From assembly GCA_947627685.1 (NCBI GenBank), contig CANQWZ010000011.1, positions 1 to 23,997 of the forward strand: DNA of 23,997 nucleotides. The letters are read 5' to 3'. Position numbers and translations under genes: made by a program. This DNA is from an uncultured Bacilli bacterium (lineage in GTDB: Bacteria > Bacillota_I > Bacilli_A > ML615J-28 > CAG-313). The first letter of the stretch is position 1. The number at the start of each line of letters is the position of its first letter. Shown here one piece after another: positions 15,810 through 23,465 of the stretch. The notes under the pieces are model-generated. The model had not been told where the DNA came from. It was given only the letters and a program-made list of their open reading frames with translations, and did not search any database.

Positions 15810-15998
15810 GTGAATAATCATGAATTTAAACAAAAAACGCCATTTGATAACGATATGAAAAGAAAATTTGATGACAATACTGAATTTGCTAAAGAATTTA
15901 GTAATCCCCTACATGAAATTAACAATACTTTAAACTATTCCTATAACATTGATGATGAAATTTTGGATAAAAGAAAAAAGAAAAAAAGGCATATCTAA
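15810..15998 (+). CDS. Small hydrophilic protein of unknown function
   Basis: This is a 62-residue protein with a GTG start. The start is supported by a strong AGAGGTGAT ribosome binding site 7 bases upstream, better than expected by chance. The protein is very hydrophilic: acidic and Asn-rich in the middle (FDDNTEFAKEFSNPLHEINN), with a basic end (DKRKKKKRHI). There is no membrane segment and no cysteine. I do not recognise a family. It stands alone on the plus strand, divergent from tmk, and ends before a large hairpin that can act as its terminator. The hairpin over its ribosome binding site hints at translational control. Confidence 0.55.
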   Translation: MNNHEFKQKTPFDNDMKRKFDDNTEFAKEFSNPLHEINNTLNYSYNIDDEILDKRKKKKRHI

Positions 15999-16003
15999 AT
16001 AAT

Positions 16004-16083
16004 AAAAAAGTTTAATTACAATAATAAGCATGTGAAATAAGATATCTTATCATTAATGCTTATATTTGTTAATTAAACTTTTT
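16004..16083. terminator. Large nested inverted repeat, probable bidirectional terminator
   Basis: AAAAAGTTTAATTA (16005-16018) pairs perfectly with TAATTAAACTTTTT (16070-16083). Inside, ATAAGCAT (16024-16031) pairs with ATGCTTAT (16056-16063). At the centre ATAAGATATCTTAT (16037-16050) is self-complementary. The element sits between convergent genes and gives T runs on both strands, so termination is the simplest role. It is larger than the other terminators of this window. Confidence 0.65.
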
Positions 16084-16166
16084 CTTTGCTCATAAAATTT
16101 CTTCTTAAATAGTAATTAATATTTACAAAAATGAAATACGGGAAGTATCAATATAATCATTTAAAA

Positions 16167-16649
16167 CTATTTAGTAATTTGAAGTTTAATATTTTTTTCT
16201 TGGAAAAATTTGTTCAAAACATCACTATATCTTGTATAAATAACTATCTTCTTTTTTCTATTCTTTATCGTAAGATTAAAACTACCCATTTTTGATCTTT
16301 TAAAAGTTTTTAATTTATACATTTCTATATCTTTAATATCTATTTCAATATTAGAAAATAAAGTTTTGAAAAAGATTTTTTCATTTGTTACAACAACTGT
16401 ATACTTAGAATAATATAAGAAGAAAAAAAGTGAATTAAAACCAATGTATAAAAACATTACCCAGCTAAGAATACTTACTATATCTTGTTTATTACGTATT
16501 TTTAGGACAATATTTATTTTCCCCGTTGCAATAAAATTAACAATTAAAGCTATAATTTGCATACCAATCACTATAAAAGATATTACCATAAAGCCATAAT
16601 ACATTCTGCTTTCTTTTTTTAAATTATCATTAATAATAATATTTTCCAT
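16167..16649 (-). CDS. Membrane protein with a PH-like cytoplasmic domain, unknown function
   Basis: This 160-residue protein has membrane segments near residues 18-40 (GFMVISFIVIGMQIIALIVNF) and 57-80 (IVSILSWVMFLYIGFNSLFFFLYY). A beta-rich domain of about 80 residues follows (YTVVVTNEKIFFKTLFSNIE, then GSFNLTIKNRKKKIVIY) ending in a short helix. This matches the shape of bacterial PH-like (DUF304/YcxB-style) membrane proteins. I assign it by pattern, not by a recognised homologue. AGAGGG precedes the ATG, and a candidate promoter is at 16675-16705. A second protein of the same design is encoded at 17204-17635. Confidence 0.7.
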   Translation of the reverse strand: MENIIINDNLKKESRMYYGFMVISFIVIGMQIIALIVNFIATGKINIVLKIRNKQDIVSILSWVMFLYIGFNSLFFFLYYSKYTVVVTNEKIFFKTLFSNIEIDIKDIEMYKLKTFKRSKMGSFNLTIKNRKKKIVIYTRYSDVLNKFFQEKNIKLQITK

Positions 16650-16674
16650 ATAACCCTCTCATAATCTCTTAATT

Positions 16675-16705
16675 ATTATATTCTATATTCACTTTATTTT
16701 GTTAA
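16675..16705 (-). promoter_or_regulatory. Candidate promoter of the gene at 16167-16649
   Basis: On the minus strand there is TTAACA (16700-16705), a long 19-base spacer and a perfect TATAAT (16675-16680). The spacing lowers confidence. Confidence 0.45.
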
Positions 16706-16726
16706 AACAGTTATTTTTTATAAAAT

Positions 16727-17122
16727 TTATTGTTTATTCGAAATTTTATTTATTTTTTTAATATATTTTTTATAATTGTATCCTAAAGGAAAAACAAAAG
16801 AATCATCCATATATATATCATATGTTTTATCATTTATTAAATAAAATACCACATATGTATCTACACTGTTAAAATAAACCAATTCTTTCTTTTTGAATTC
16901 TTCTTTTGTATTACCAACAACAATTAAAGTTTTAAATGTAGTAAATTTTGAATTATTTGTGGTTTCTTCTAAATCTTTTAATACTTTTTTTATATCTTCT
17001 TTTTTTATTATTTCATCTAAAAATACTAGATATTTTCTTTTATCTATTTCAAAGCATTCTAAAGAACAGTCAATTTTTTTAGTTAATGGATATTCTTTTA
17101 TTAATTTATCTTTTATAATCAT
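16727..17122 (-). CDS. Small soluble protein of unknown function
   Basis: This is a 131-residue protein, rich in Lys, Ile and Asp, with no membrane segment. It alternates short beta-prone and helical stretches (CFEIDKRKYLVFLDEI, KFTTFKTLIVVG, DTYVVFYLINDKTYDIYMDD). I do not recognise it. The frame extends to a TTG at 17137, but I place the start at ATG 17122 because the TTGGAG there supplies the ribosome binding site, 9 bases before that ATG. It lies between two PH-like membrane proteins in the same direction, which suggests but does not prove a joint role. No convincing promoter lies directly in front of it. Confidence 0.65.
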   Translation of the reverse strand: MIIKDKLIKEYPLTKKIDCSLECFEIDKRKYLVFLDEIIKKEDIKKVLKDLEETTNNSKFTTFKTLIVVGNTKEEFKKKELVYFNSVDTYVVFYLINDKTYDIYMDDSFVFPLGYNYKKYIKKINKISNKQ

Positions 17123-17203
17123 AATTTTTAACTCCAAAATTAATAATTGTCAAATAATATTTGGTATTATCATTATTGCTATTACACCATCAACTAACTT
17201 TAT

Positions 17204-17635
17204 TTACTTAAAAAATTCAGGTATAACTATATCCTTTTGTGAATATTTTTTTATTGCTTTAATAATACTTTTTCTTTTATCTAAATGAATTTCCAAACCA
17301 TTAACAAGTTTAATTCTTAATGCGGGATTTCTCATAATATTAGCTTCTTCAATAATTTCTACTTCTTCCCATTTATATTTTTTAAGAACTTTGTTTATAA
17401 AAATAATTTTTATACCTTTTTCATCAATAATTACCTTTTGAAAAAGCCAATAAAATCCGATAAGAAAAAATAAGGCAATTAAAGACAAAGCAATTATTAA
17501 TAATATAAAGCCAAAATTTTTTCCATCATGTAAACTTTCAAAAAAACCTATTAGTAAAGCGAAAACCAGAACCATTATTGATGCAAAACAAGATAAAGAT
17601 TGAAATAAGTTTTTATAAAATTTGTTTTTACACAT
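17204..17635 (-). CDS. Membrane protein with a PH-like domain, unknown function
   Basis: This 143-residue protein has two membrane segments near residues 17-35 (ASIMVLVFALLIGFF) and 42-65 (FGFILLIIALSLIALFFLIGFYWLF). A beta-rich tail follows (KVIIDEKGIKIIFINKVLKKYKWEEVEII, then ALRIKLVNGLEIHLD) with a final helix. The order matches the protein at 16167-16649, and the IIDEKGI...W.EV pattern is typical of bacterial PH-like domains. The frame runs back to TTG 17665, but AAGGGAG lies just before ATG 17635, which I take as the start. It begins 60 bases after the truA stop with no clear terminator or promoter between, so it may be read from the truA transcript. Confidence 0.68.
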   Translation of the reverse strand: MCKNKFYKNLFQSLSCFASIMVLVFALLIGFFESLHDGKNFGFILLIIALSLIALFFLIGFYWLFQKVIIDEKGIKIIFINKVLKKYKWEEVEIIEEANIMRNPALRIKLVNGLEIHLDKRKSIIKAIKKYSQKDIVIPEFFK

Positions 17636-17695
17636 AAATACTCCCTTAAAATAATTAAAAAGCAAACAATCTTTAACTAATGTTTATTTTTATTA

Positions 17696-18442
17696 TTAGA
17701 ATGAAAGACTACTTTCATCGTAATAAACTTTCCATAAGTACAACCCTTGTGCCGGTGCAACATATGGCGCAAGTTTACGTTCCTTACCATCTATTATTCT
17801 TTTTATATCAGCTGGTGCAAGCTTGCCTTCAGCAACTTTTAACATTAAGGCAATAATTATTCTTACCATATTGTACATAAAACCACTGCCAATGATTCTA
17901 AATTCTAAAATACCATTGTCAATATCTAGGCTAAAGAGTTTAATTGTTCTAACTGAAGATGATAATTTTTTATTTTTAGAAAAACTTTTAAAATCATGAG
18001 TACCTATTATATATTGCATCGCCTCTCTAATTTTAGATATATCAATACGATCATGGAAAAAATACATATAGTTTGCCTTTAACGGATCAAAAGTATTAAT
18101 ACAAACATAATAACGATATTCTTTATATAAAGCTGATTTTCTACTATGAAAAGATTCGTCTACTATTTCTGATGAAATAATATATATATGCGGATAAACT
18201 TTTTTATTTAAAATTTTTTTAAGATTTTCTGGTGGTACGTATTGGCTTGAATCAAAATGAATTACTTGTCCTTTAGCATGTACTAAGGCATCTGTTCTGC
18301 CTGATGCGTGAACTATAATTTTAGTTTTTAATATTTCTGTTAATTTTTCTTCTAGCACTTGTTGAATTGAAAGGTAATTTTTTTGTCTTTGAAAACCATG
18401 AAAAAAAGTACCATCATAAGATATAACCATTTTATAACGCAT
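17696..18442 (-). CDS. truA: tRNA pseudouridine synthase A
   Basis: The 248-residue protein has the TruA signatures. These are MRYKMVISYDGTFFHGFQRQ at the N-terminus, SIQQVLEEKL, and the catalytic box ASGRTDALVHAKGQVIHFD, in which Asp51 is the nucleophile. DFKSFSK and GSGFMYNMVRIIIALMLKV complete the set. TruA makes pseudouridine at positions 38-40 of the tRNA anticodon arm. GTG at 18448 is an alternative start; I prefer ATG 18442 because GAGG is then 10 rather than 4 bases away and most homologues begin MRY. It overlaps the ecfT 3' end by 11 bases, so it is co-transcribed with the ECF module, as in Bacillus. Confidence 0.96.
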   Translation of the reverse strand: MRYKMVISYDGTFFHGFQRQKNYLSIQQVLEEKLTEILKTKIIVHASGRTDALVHAKGQVIHFDSSQYVPPENLKKILNKKVYPHIYIISSEIVDESFHSRKSALYKEYRYYVCINTFDPLKANYMYFFHDRIDISKIREAMQYIIGTHDFKSFSKNKKLSSSVRTIKLFSLDIDNGILEFRIIGSGFMYNMVRIIIALMLKVAEGKLAPADIKRIIDGKERKLAPYVAPAQGLYLWKVYYDESSLSF

Positions 18443-19415
18443 ATACACCGCACCTCAATAATATCAATAAGATAAATAGCGTAAATGTTGCAAGAAGTAA
18501 AATATAATCTAACGCTTTTAGTTTCATTTTAACAAGTTTAGTTCGCTTATTACCAGGAATATAACCTCTTGCTTCCATAGCGTCAGCTAAATCTTCAGCT
18601 CTTTTGATTGATATTACAAACATTGGTACAAGTAAAGAAACAATTTGTTTTATCTGTTCGATGAACTTGCCTTCATTAAAGTCAACGCCCCTTGATGCTT
18701 GAGCTTTTAAGATTTTATTAGTTTCATTAAAAAGGGTGGGAATAAATCTTAATGCAATAGAAATCATCATCGTAAAGATACTTGTCTTGATTTTTATTTT
18801 CTCAAGTGGCATTAAAAACCAATCAATAGCATTTGTAAGATCGGTTGGTTTAGTAGTTAAAGTTAGCGTAGTTGAAGCAAGAATAATAGTAAAGACTCTT
18901 AAAATCAAAAAGCTACCATGAATTAACCCTTTTTCATATATATTTATTTGTGTCATTTTAAAGGCATTACCAAGCATTGGAAACCTAAATAAATATAGTA
19001 TTAAAATAACTAAACCTAAAAAGATAAGCATTTTAAAAGGTAAGTATTTTCTTATTAAGAAAAATAAAACTAAAATTAAAATAGCAACAATTATATTAGT
19101 AACTGAAAAGTTAATAGCTAAACTTATTAAAATTTTACCTTGATGATTTGCAAAAAGTTGAAAAGCAAAAGAAAATAACATGACAAAGGCAATTTGTTTT
19201 AAACTTTTTAAATATTTAAAAATAGATATTTTAGAAAATACCACCGCAATTAAAGGTATAAGTAAAGCAATAAGAAGCAAAATAAAATTATCACTAGGAA
19301 TTAAAAACGTTCCTATCATTATTAAAAGTAGCATTATTAACTTTGTTCTAGGATCAATTTTATGAATGATACTATTTTTATATATATACTGACCAAATAC
19401 GATGTTATCATTCAT
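18432..19415 (-). CDS. ecfT: EcfT, transmembrane component of the ECF vitamin/metal transporter
   Basis: This 327-residue membrane protein begins FGQYIYKNSIIHKIDPRTKL, the family's N-terminal signature. It carries the two coupling motifs, QASRGVDF and EARGYIPG, that grip the ATPases. EcfT joins the paired ATPases to interchangeable substrate-binding S components; none is encoded in this window, as usual for group II ECF systems. It is about 60 residues longer than the Bacillus type. The extra piece (~106-165) holds two additional hydrophobic segments, IIVAILILVLFFLI and MLIFLGLVILILYLF. AGGAGA lies before the ATG, which overlaps the ecfA2 stop by 8 bases. Confidence 0.95.
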   Translation of the reverse strand: MNDNIVFGQYIYKNSIIHKIDPRTKLIMLLLIMIGTFLIPSDNFILLLIALLIPLIAVVFSKISIFKYLKSLKQIAFVMLFSFAFQLFANHQGKILISLAINFSVTNIIVAILILVLFFLIRKYLPFKMLIFLGLVILILYLFRFPMLGNAFKMTQINIYEKGLIHGSFLILRVFTIILASTTLTLTTKPTDLTNAIDWFLMPLEKIKIKTSIFTMMISIALRFIPTLFNETNKILKAQASRGVDFNEGKFIEQIKQIVSLLVPMFVISIKRAEDLADAMEARGYIPGNKRTKLVKMKLKALDYILLLATFTLFILLILLRCGVYAL

Positions 19416-20262
19416 TGCAAGAATCTCCTAAAATTATATGTGTTAATTCTTCTTTAGTAAGTGGAAGACTGTCATAATCTATCAAATGCATTGCTTTTAG
19501 TTCTTTGGCAAGATAGGCAGCAGTTGGTAAATCTAAATTATATTCTTTTAATAAAGCTTCATTATTAAATAAGGCTTCTTTACTACCATCAAATACTAAT
19601 TTACCACTATGCATTACCATGATTCTTTTAGTATATTTAGCAACAATATTCATATCATGTGAAATTATAATAATACTTTTGTGCGTTTTGTTTTGCATTG
19701 CTAGTAGTAATTCCATCAATTCTATTTTACCTTTAGGATCTAAACCTACGGTTGGTTCATCTAAAATTAAGATATCAGGATCAATTGCCAGTGCTCCAGC
19801 AATCGCAACTTTGCGCATTTGTCCGCCACTTAAAGTAAAAGGTGATCTTGTTAATAATTCCTCATCTAAGCCTACTAGTTGACTTGCTTTTATGGCAAGT
19901 TCTTTGGCTAAATCGGTTGTTTTACCAAAGTTTTTAGGGCCAAACATAATATCATCTAAAACAGTTGTTTCAAAAACTTGATATTCGGGAAACTGAAAAA
20001 CTAAACCAACATGCTTTCTAATTGGTTTTAGTTTTATTTTTTTATTTCTTACAACCTTAGTATCAAAAATAGTAATATTACCACTATTGGCGAAAAGTAG
20101 GGCATTCATATGTTGTACAAGTGTTGATTTTCCACTACCTGTATGGCCAACAATAGCTATGAATTCATCTTTTTCATCAATATTTAAAGAAACATTATCA
20201 AGTTGTTTATGGGAAGCTTTTTTAGCATATTTGAAATCTACATTTTGAAAGTTAATTCCCAT
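19408..20262 (-). CDS. ecfA2: EcfA2, ATPase of the ECF transporter
   Basis: The 284-residue ABC ATPase has Walker A GHTGSGKST (~39-47) and the Q-loop QFPEYQVFETTV, whose ...FPE.Q form is typical of EcfA2. The signature is LSGGQMRKVAIAG, Walker B ILILDEPTVGLDPKG, and the H-loop SHDMNIVAKYTKR. It hydrolyses ATP as a heterodimer with EcfA1 on the cytoplasmic face of EcfT, driving uptake of vitamins or metals chosen by S components. GAGGC precedes the ATG, which overlaps the ecfA1 3' end by 25 bases. The C-terminal domain (~225-284) is the usual dimerisation region. Confidence 0.96.
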   Translation of the reverse strand: MGINFQNVDFKYAKKASHKQLDNVSLNIDEKDEFIAIVGHTGSGKSTLVQHMNALLFANSGNITIFDTKVVRNKKIKLKPIRKHVGLVFQFPEYQVFETTVLDDIMFGPKNFGKTTDLAKELAIKASQLVGLDEELLTRSPFTLSGGQMRKVAIAGALAIDPDILILDEPTVGLDPKGKIELMELLLAMQNKTHKSIIIISHDMNIVAKYTKRIMVMHSGKLVFDGSKEALFNNEALLKEYNLDLPTAAYLAKELKAMHLIDYDSLPLTKEELTHIILGDSCNE

Positions 20263-21059
20263 AAAGCCTCACATATTTTTTCTTTATTTTCTTTACTTAA
20301 TAAAGATGTTTTTTCAATTTCTTTAATTATAGCAATACCATCAATTAATTTTAAACCACTAGCTTCCAAAATGGTTTGTTCTTTTAATACTTCTTGAGGA
20401 CTGCCATCTAAAACTATTTTACCATCATTTATTACCATTACTCTGTCAGCAAAAAGAGCCTCTTCTAAATTATGAGTGATAGTTATAATTGTTTTATTGT
20501 GCTCATTTTTTAATTTTTTTATCATTGCATTGATTTCTTTTGTACCTTTAGGATCTAGCATGGAAGTTGCTTCATCAAAAATGATTAACTCTGTTTCCAT
20601 AGCAAGAGCTCCCGCAATCGCAACTCTTTGTTTTTGCCCACCTGATAAATTTTCCGGATTAGCATCTAAAAATGCCATCATATCAACAAGTGTGGCATAT
20701 TTACTTATTTTTTCAAGCATTTCCTGACGTGGTATTTGATGATTTTCAAGACCGAAAGCAATATCATCTTTAACAGTAACCCCTACAAATTGATTGTCAG
20801 GGTTTTGGAAGATGATACTCATTTTTTGTCTTAAATCATCAATGCTTTTTTCATCTAATAAAGTATCACATATATATATACTACCACTTGTTGCTTTAAG
20901 AAGACCCATGATTAATTTTGCGATTGTACTCTTACCACTACCATTATGACCAAGGATGGCAAGCATGCTACCTTTTTCAAGCGTAAATGATAAATGATCT
21001 ATAACATTTTTATCATTATTGGGATATTTAAAACTAACATCTTTAAATTCGATAAACAT
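20238..21059 (-). CDS. ecfA1: EcfA1, ATPase of the ECF transporter
   Basis: The 273-residue ABC ATPase has Walker A GHNGSGKST (37-45) and the Q-loop FQNPDNQFVG, the EcfA1-type variant. The signature is LSGGQKQRVAIAG, Walker B LIIFDEATSMLDPKG, and the H-loop THNLEEAL. It pairs with EcfA2. AAGGAGG lies just before the ATG, and only 21 bases separate it from the protease gene upstream. In Firmicutes ecfA1 normally follows rplQ directly; here the protease gene intervenes and carries the only visible promoter for the ECF-truA run. Confidence 0.96.
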   Translation of the reverse strand: MFIEFKDVSFKYPNNDKNVIDHLSFTLEKGSMLAILGHNGSGKSTIAKLIMGLLKATSGSIYICDTLLDEKSIDDLRQKMSIIFQNPDNQFVGVTVKDDIAFGLENHQIPRQEMLEKISKYATLVDMMAFLDANPENLSGGQKQRVAIAGALAMETELIIFDEATSMLDPKGTKEINAMIKKLKNEHNKTIITITHNLEEALFADRVMVINDGKIVLDGSPQEVLKEQTILEASGLKLIDGIAIIKEIEKTSLLSKENKEKICEALWELTFKM

Positions 21060-21080
21060 TTTTGCCTCCTTCTTTTTTAT

Positions 21081-21731
21081 TTATATATTTAATATTTTAG
21101 TTATGACAAACCATATGAAATTAACAATATAATCAACAGCATTTGAAATAAATGATGTACCGCTTCCCGCAAGCGATGATAGTAATAATAAACCTAGTAA
21201 AATAATAAAACCATATTGTTGATATTTCATATATTGTTCATATACTTTTCCTTTTAACATCGAACCCAAAACTTTAGATCCATCAAGGGGAGGAATCGGA
21301 ATTAAATTAAATACACCAAGTCCTGTATTAATGGTAGCTAAAATAACAAGAAAATAATTCATGTTACTAACAAATGATAAATCAGTATTAGCAAACTTGA
21401 CCAAAAGACCAAAAATAAACATTGACAAAATGGCTATTAAAAAATTAGTAACTGGTCCTGCTAAAGCAACAAGTGCCATTCCTAAACGACGATGTTTGTA
21501 GTACTCCGGATTTACCACTACCGGTTTTGCCCAACCAACATGGAAAAAGATTAAACATAAAGTTCCCACCAAATCTAAATGTTTAGCAGGATTAAGTGAT
21601 AATCTACCTTGTCTTTTAGGAGTAGGATCACCTAATATATATGACATTAAACCATGAGCAATCTCATGTAACATAATGGCTATTAACGCTGCAAGAGCAA
21701 CGTATAAATAATCTAATAATAAATCAACCAT
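21081..21731 (-). CDS. Site-2 protease family (M50) membrane metalloprotease
   Basis: This 216-residue protein has about five hydrophobic segments. The zinc motif is LHEIAHG (His22, Glu23, His26) in the first. The second catalytic region, LIPIPPLDGSKVLG (~145-158), provides the third metal ligand, Asp. RLSLNPAKHLDLVGTL and WAKPVVVNPEYYKHRR are typical of the small M50 (YwhC-like) group. Such enzymes cut within the membrane; the physiological substrate of this small group is mostly unknown. AAAGGAA precedes the ATG. A promoter at 21764-21791 separates it from the ribosomal operon. It may be co-transcribed with ecfA1, ecfA2, ecfT and truA because no terminator follows. Confidence 0.92.
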   Translation of the reverse strand: MVDLLLDYLYVALAALIAIMLHEIAHGLMSYILGDPTPKRQGRLSLNPAKHLDLVGTLCLIFFHVGWAKPVVVNPEYYKHRRLGMALVALAGPVTNFLIAILSMFIFGLLVKFANTDLSFVSNMNYFLVILATINTGLGVFNLIPIPPLDGSKVLGSMLKGKVYEQYMKYQQYGFIILLGLLLLSSLAGSGTSFISNAVDYIVNFIWFVITKILNI

Positions 21732-21763
21732 AAAATCATTCCTTTAAAACTATCTTTATATAT

Positions 21764-21791
21764 ATTATACCCTATTTTCAAATTTTATCAA
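21764..21791 (-). promoter_or_regulatory. Promoter of the M50 protease-ecfA1-ecfA2-ecfT-truA unit
   Basis: On the minus strand there is TTGATA (21786-21791), a 16-base spacer and a perfect TATAAT (21764-21769). It lies between the rplQ terminator and the protease gene, so the ECF module is uncoupled from the ribosomal operon. Confidence 0.72.
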
Positions 21792-21882
21792 GAAACTAGC
21801 AAATAAAGTATTATTATGCATTTTAAGCCTAAAATAAGCCCACTGTTAACTTTTTAAAATAAATTGTATATATTTATAGATT

Positions 21883-21910
21883 AAAAAATCCCTACCATGG
21901 TAGGGATTTT
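21883..21910 (-). terminator. Terminator of the ribosomal protein/rpoA operon
   Basis: A perfect 26-base palindrome (21885-21910) is centred on CCATGG, with arms AAAATCCCTACCA and TGGTAGGGATTTT. On the minus strand it is followed by TTTTTTAA. It begins 8 bases after the rplQ stop. Confidence 0.92.
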
Positions 21911-21917
21911 ATCATTT

Positions 21918-22280
21918 TTATATAAATTCAATAATTGCCATTTCGGTAGCATCGCCACGGCGAGGACCCATTTTTAATACTCTAGTATAACCACCATTAC
22001 GATCTACATATTTAGGAGCAATTTCACTGAATAATTTTTGAATTGCATAGTTACCTTCTTCATCTTTTTCAAAACGAATTAATTTGGCAGCTTGACGACG
22101 AGCTGCAAGATCACCTTTTTTACCTAGTGTAACCATCTTGTCAGCAAGACGTTTTAATTCTTTTGCTTTAGATACAGTAGTTTCTATACGATCATTTAAA
22201 ATTAAATCTGTAATTAAATCGCGAAATAACGCTTTTCTTTGCGAACTTTTGCGACTTAAAGTACGATATCCTAATGACAT
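21918..22280 (-). CDS. rplQ: 50S ribosomal protein L17
   Basis: The 120-residue protein matches bL17 throughout: YRTLSRKSSQRKALFRDLITDLI, RIETTVSKAKELKRLADKMVTLGKKGD, LFSEIAPKYVDRNGGYTRVLK and RRGDATEMAIIE. It is a large-subunit protein near the tunnel exit. AAAGGAGAA precedes the ATG. It is the last gene of the operon, 36 bases after rpoA, and is followed by a strong terminator. Confidence 0.98.
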   Translation of the reverse strand: MSLGYRTLSRKSSQRKALFRDLITDLILNDRIETTVSKAKELKRLADKMVTLGKKGDLAARRQAAKLIRFEKDEEGNYAIQKLFSEIAPKYVDRNGGYTRVLKMGPRRGDATEMAIIEFI

Positions 22281-22316
22281 AATGTATTTCTCCTTTAAAG
22301 ATATTTAGTATTTATT

Positions 22317-23432
22317 TTATTCATCTGATTCTTCATCTTCTTCAAATGTTGAATCATCATCAAATAAAGTGCTACTGTTTTTAAGATCTAAACCAATTTC
22401 ACGAAGTTTTTGTACTACTTCTTTAAGTGATTTACGACCTAAGTTTCTAACTTTCATCATCTCTTCTTCAGTCTTTTGAGTAAGTTCACCAACAGTATTG
22501 ATATTTGCACGTTTTAAACAGTTATATGAACGAACAGATAAATCTAAGTCTTCAATCTTTTTATCGAGTTTGCTATCGATAACTTTTTCTTCTGTTTCAA
22601 TCATATATTTCTTTTGTTCAATTTCAACATTTAAGTTTTGAATTACTGAAAAATGTTCGATTAAAAATTTTGAAGCAAGCGATAAAGCATTAGTAGCTTT
22701 AATTGATCCATTTGTCCAAACTTCAACAACTAATTGATCACAATCAAAGTTATCACCATATCTTGTTTTAGTTACTTCATATTTGCATCTTACAACTGGG
22801 GTAAAAATAGAATCAATTGGTAATCGGCCAATTACATAGCCATTTCCTTCTTTGCAAAATCTTTTGTTTTCATCAGCATTGACATAACCAACACCATTTC
22901 TAACAAAAAGTTCCATTTTTAATTTTCCGCCTGCCGCAAGCGTAGCAATTTCTTGTTCACCATTGATAACAACGATTTCTTCAGTCGAATCAGTATTAAT
23001 ATCACTAGCTTTGATTACTTTTTCATAAACAATTTCATCTTCACTTGCGCCTTTTTTTCTTTGCTCTTCAATGGTTGGAAGTTCCGCAATTAATTCTAAA
23101 CGATAAACTGAATCTTGATCACCATAATCGCCACTTTCGTTTTTGCTAGCATTAATGGTAAAAACTATTTTTTTCAAATTTAAAATGATTTCGGTAACAT
23201 CTTCACGAATGCCTTCGATTGCGCAAAACTCATGTTCTACACCTTCTATGCTAATAGCAACGATAGCAGCACCAGGAAGTGATGATAGAAGTACTCTTCT
23301 TAGTGAATTACCAATAGTCATACCATATCCTCTTTCAAGAGGTGATAATTTTAATTTACAATAATTATCATTAACATTTTGAACATCTTCATTAATTTTT
23401 AATTCTGGTTTAATAAATTCAATCCTTCTCAA
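22317..23432 (-). CDS. rpoA: RNA polymerase alpha subunit (enlarged, TTG start)
   Basis: The N-terminal dimerisation domain has LSPLERGYGMTIGNSLRRVLLSSLPGAAI (~29-57), and PIDSIFTPVVRCKYEV is also present. The C-terminal domain (~296-352) has IEDLDLSVRSYNCLKRA, INTVGELTQKTEEEMMKVRNLGRKSL, the DNA-contact region. At 371 residues it exceeds the usual ~315. About 30 extra residues lie near 98-138 in domain 2 of the N-terminal part (around IEEQRKKGASEDEI), plus an acidic tail (~355-371, DDDSTFEEDEESDE). The start is a TTG at 23432 preceded by AGGAGG at 7 bases; no ATG occurs until the conserved GMTIGNS region, so TTG must be used. A non-ATG start on an essential gene may tune its level. Confidence 0.97.
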   Translation of the reverse strand: MRRIEFIKPELKINEDVQNVNDNYCKLKLSPLERGYGMTIGNSLRRVLLSSLPGAAIVAISIEGVEHEFCAIEGIREDVTEIILNLKKIVFTINASKNESGDYGDQDSVYRLELIAELPTIEEQRKKGASEDEIVYEKVIKASDINTDSTEEIVVINGEQEIATLAAGGKLKMELFVRNGVGYVNADENKRFCKEGNGYVIGRLPIDSIFTPVVRCKYEVTKTRYGDNFDCDQLVVEVWTNGSIKATNALSLASKFLIEHFSVIQNLNVEIEQKKYMIETEEKVIDSKLDKKIEDLDLSVRSYNCLKRANINTVGELTQKTEEEMMKVRNLGRKSLKEVVQKLREIGLDLKNSSTLFDDDSTFEEDEESDE

Positions 23433-23465
23433 GTTTTATCCTCCTATTTGTGATTTTTTTGATAT

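Noticed and set aside
17125..17153. Perfect TTGACA at 17148-17153 as a promoter for the gene at 16727-17122
   Set aside because: The only -10 candidate at correct spacing is TAAAAA and would place the transcript start after the start codon.
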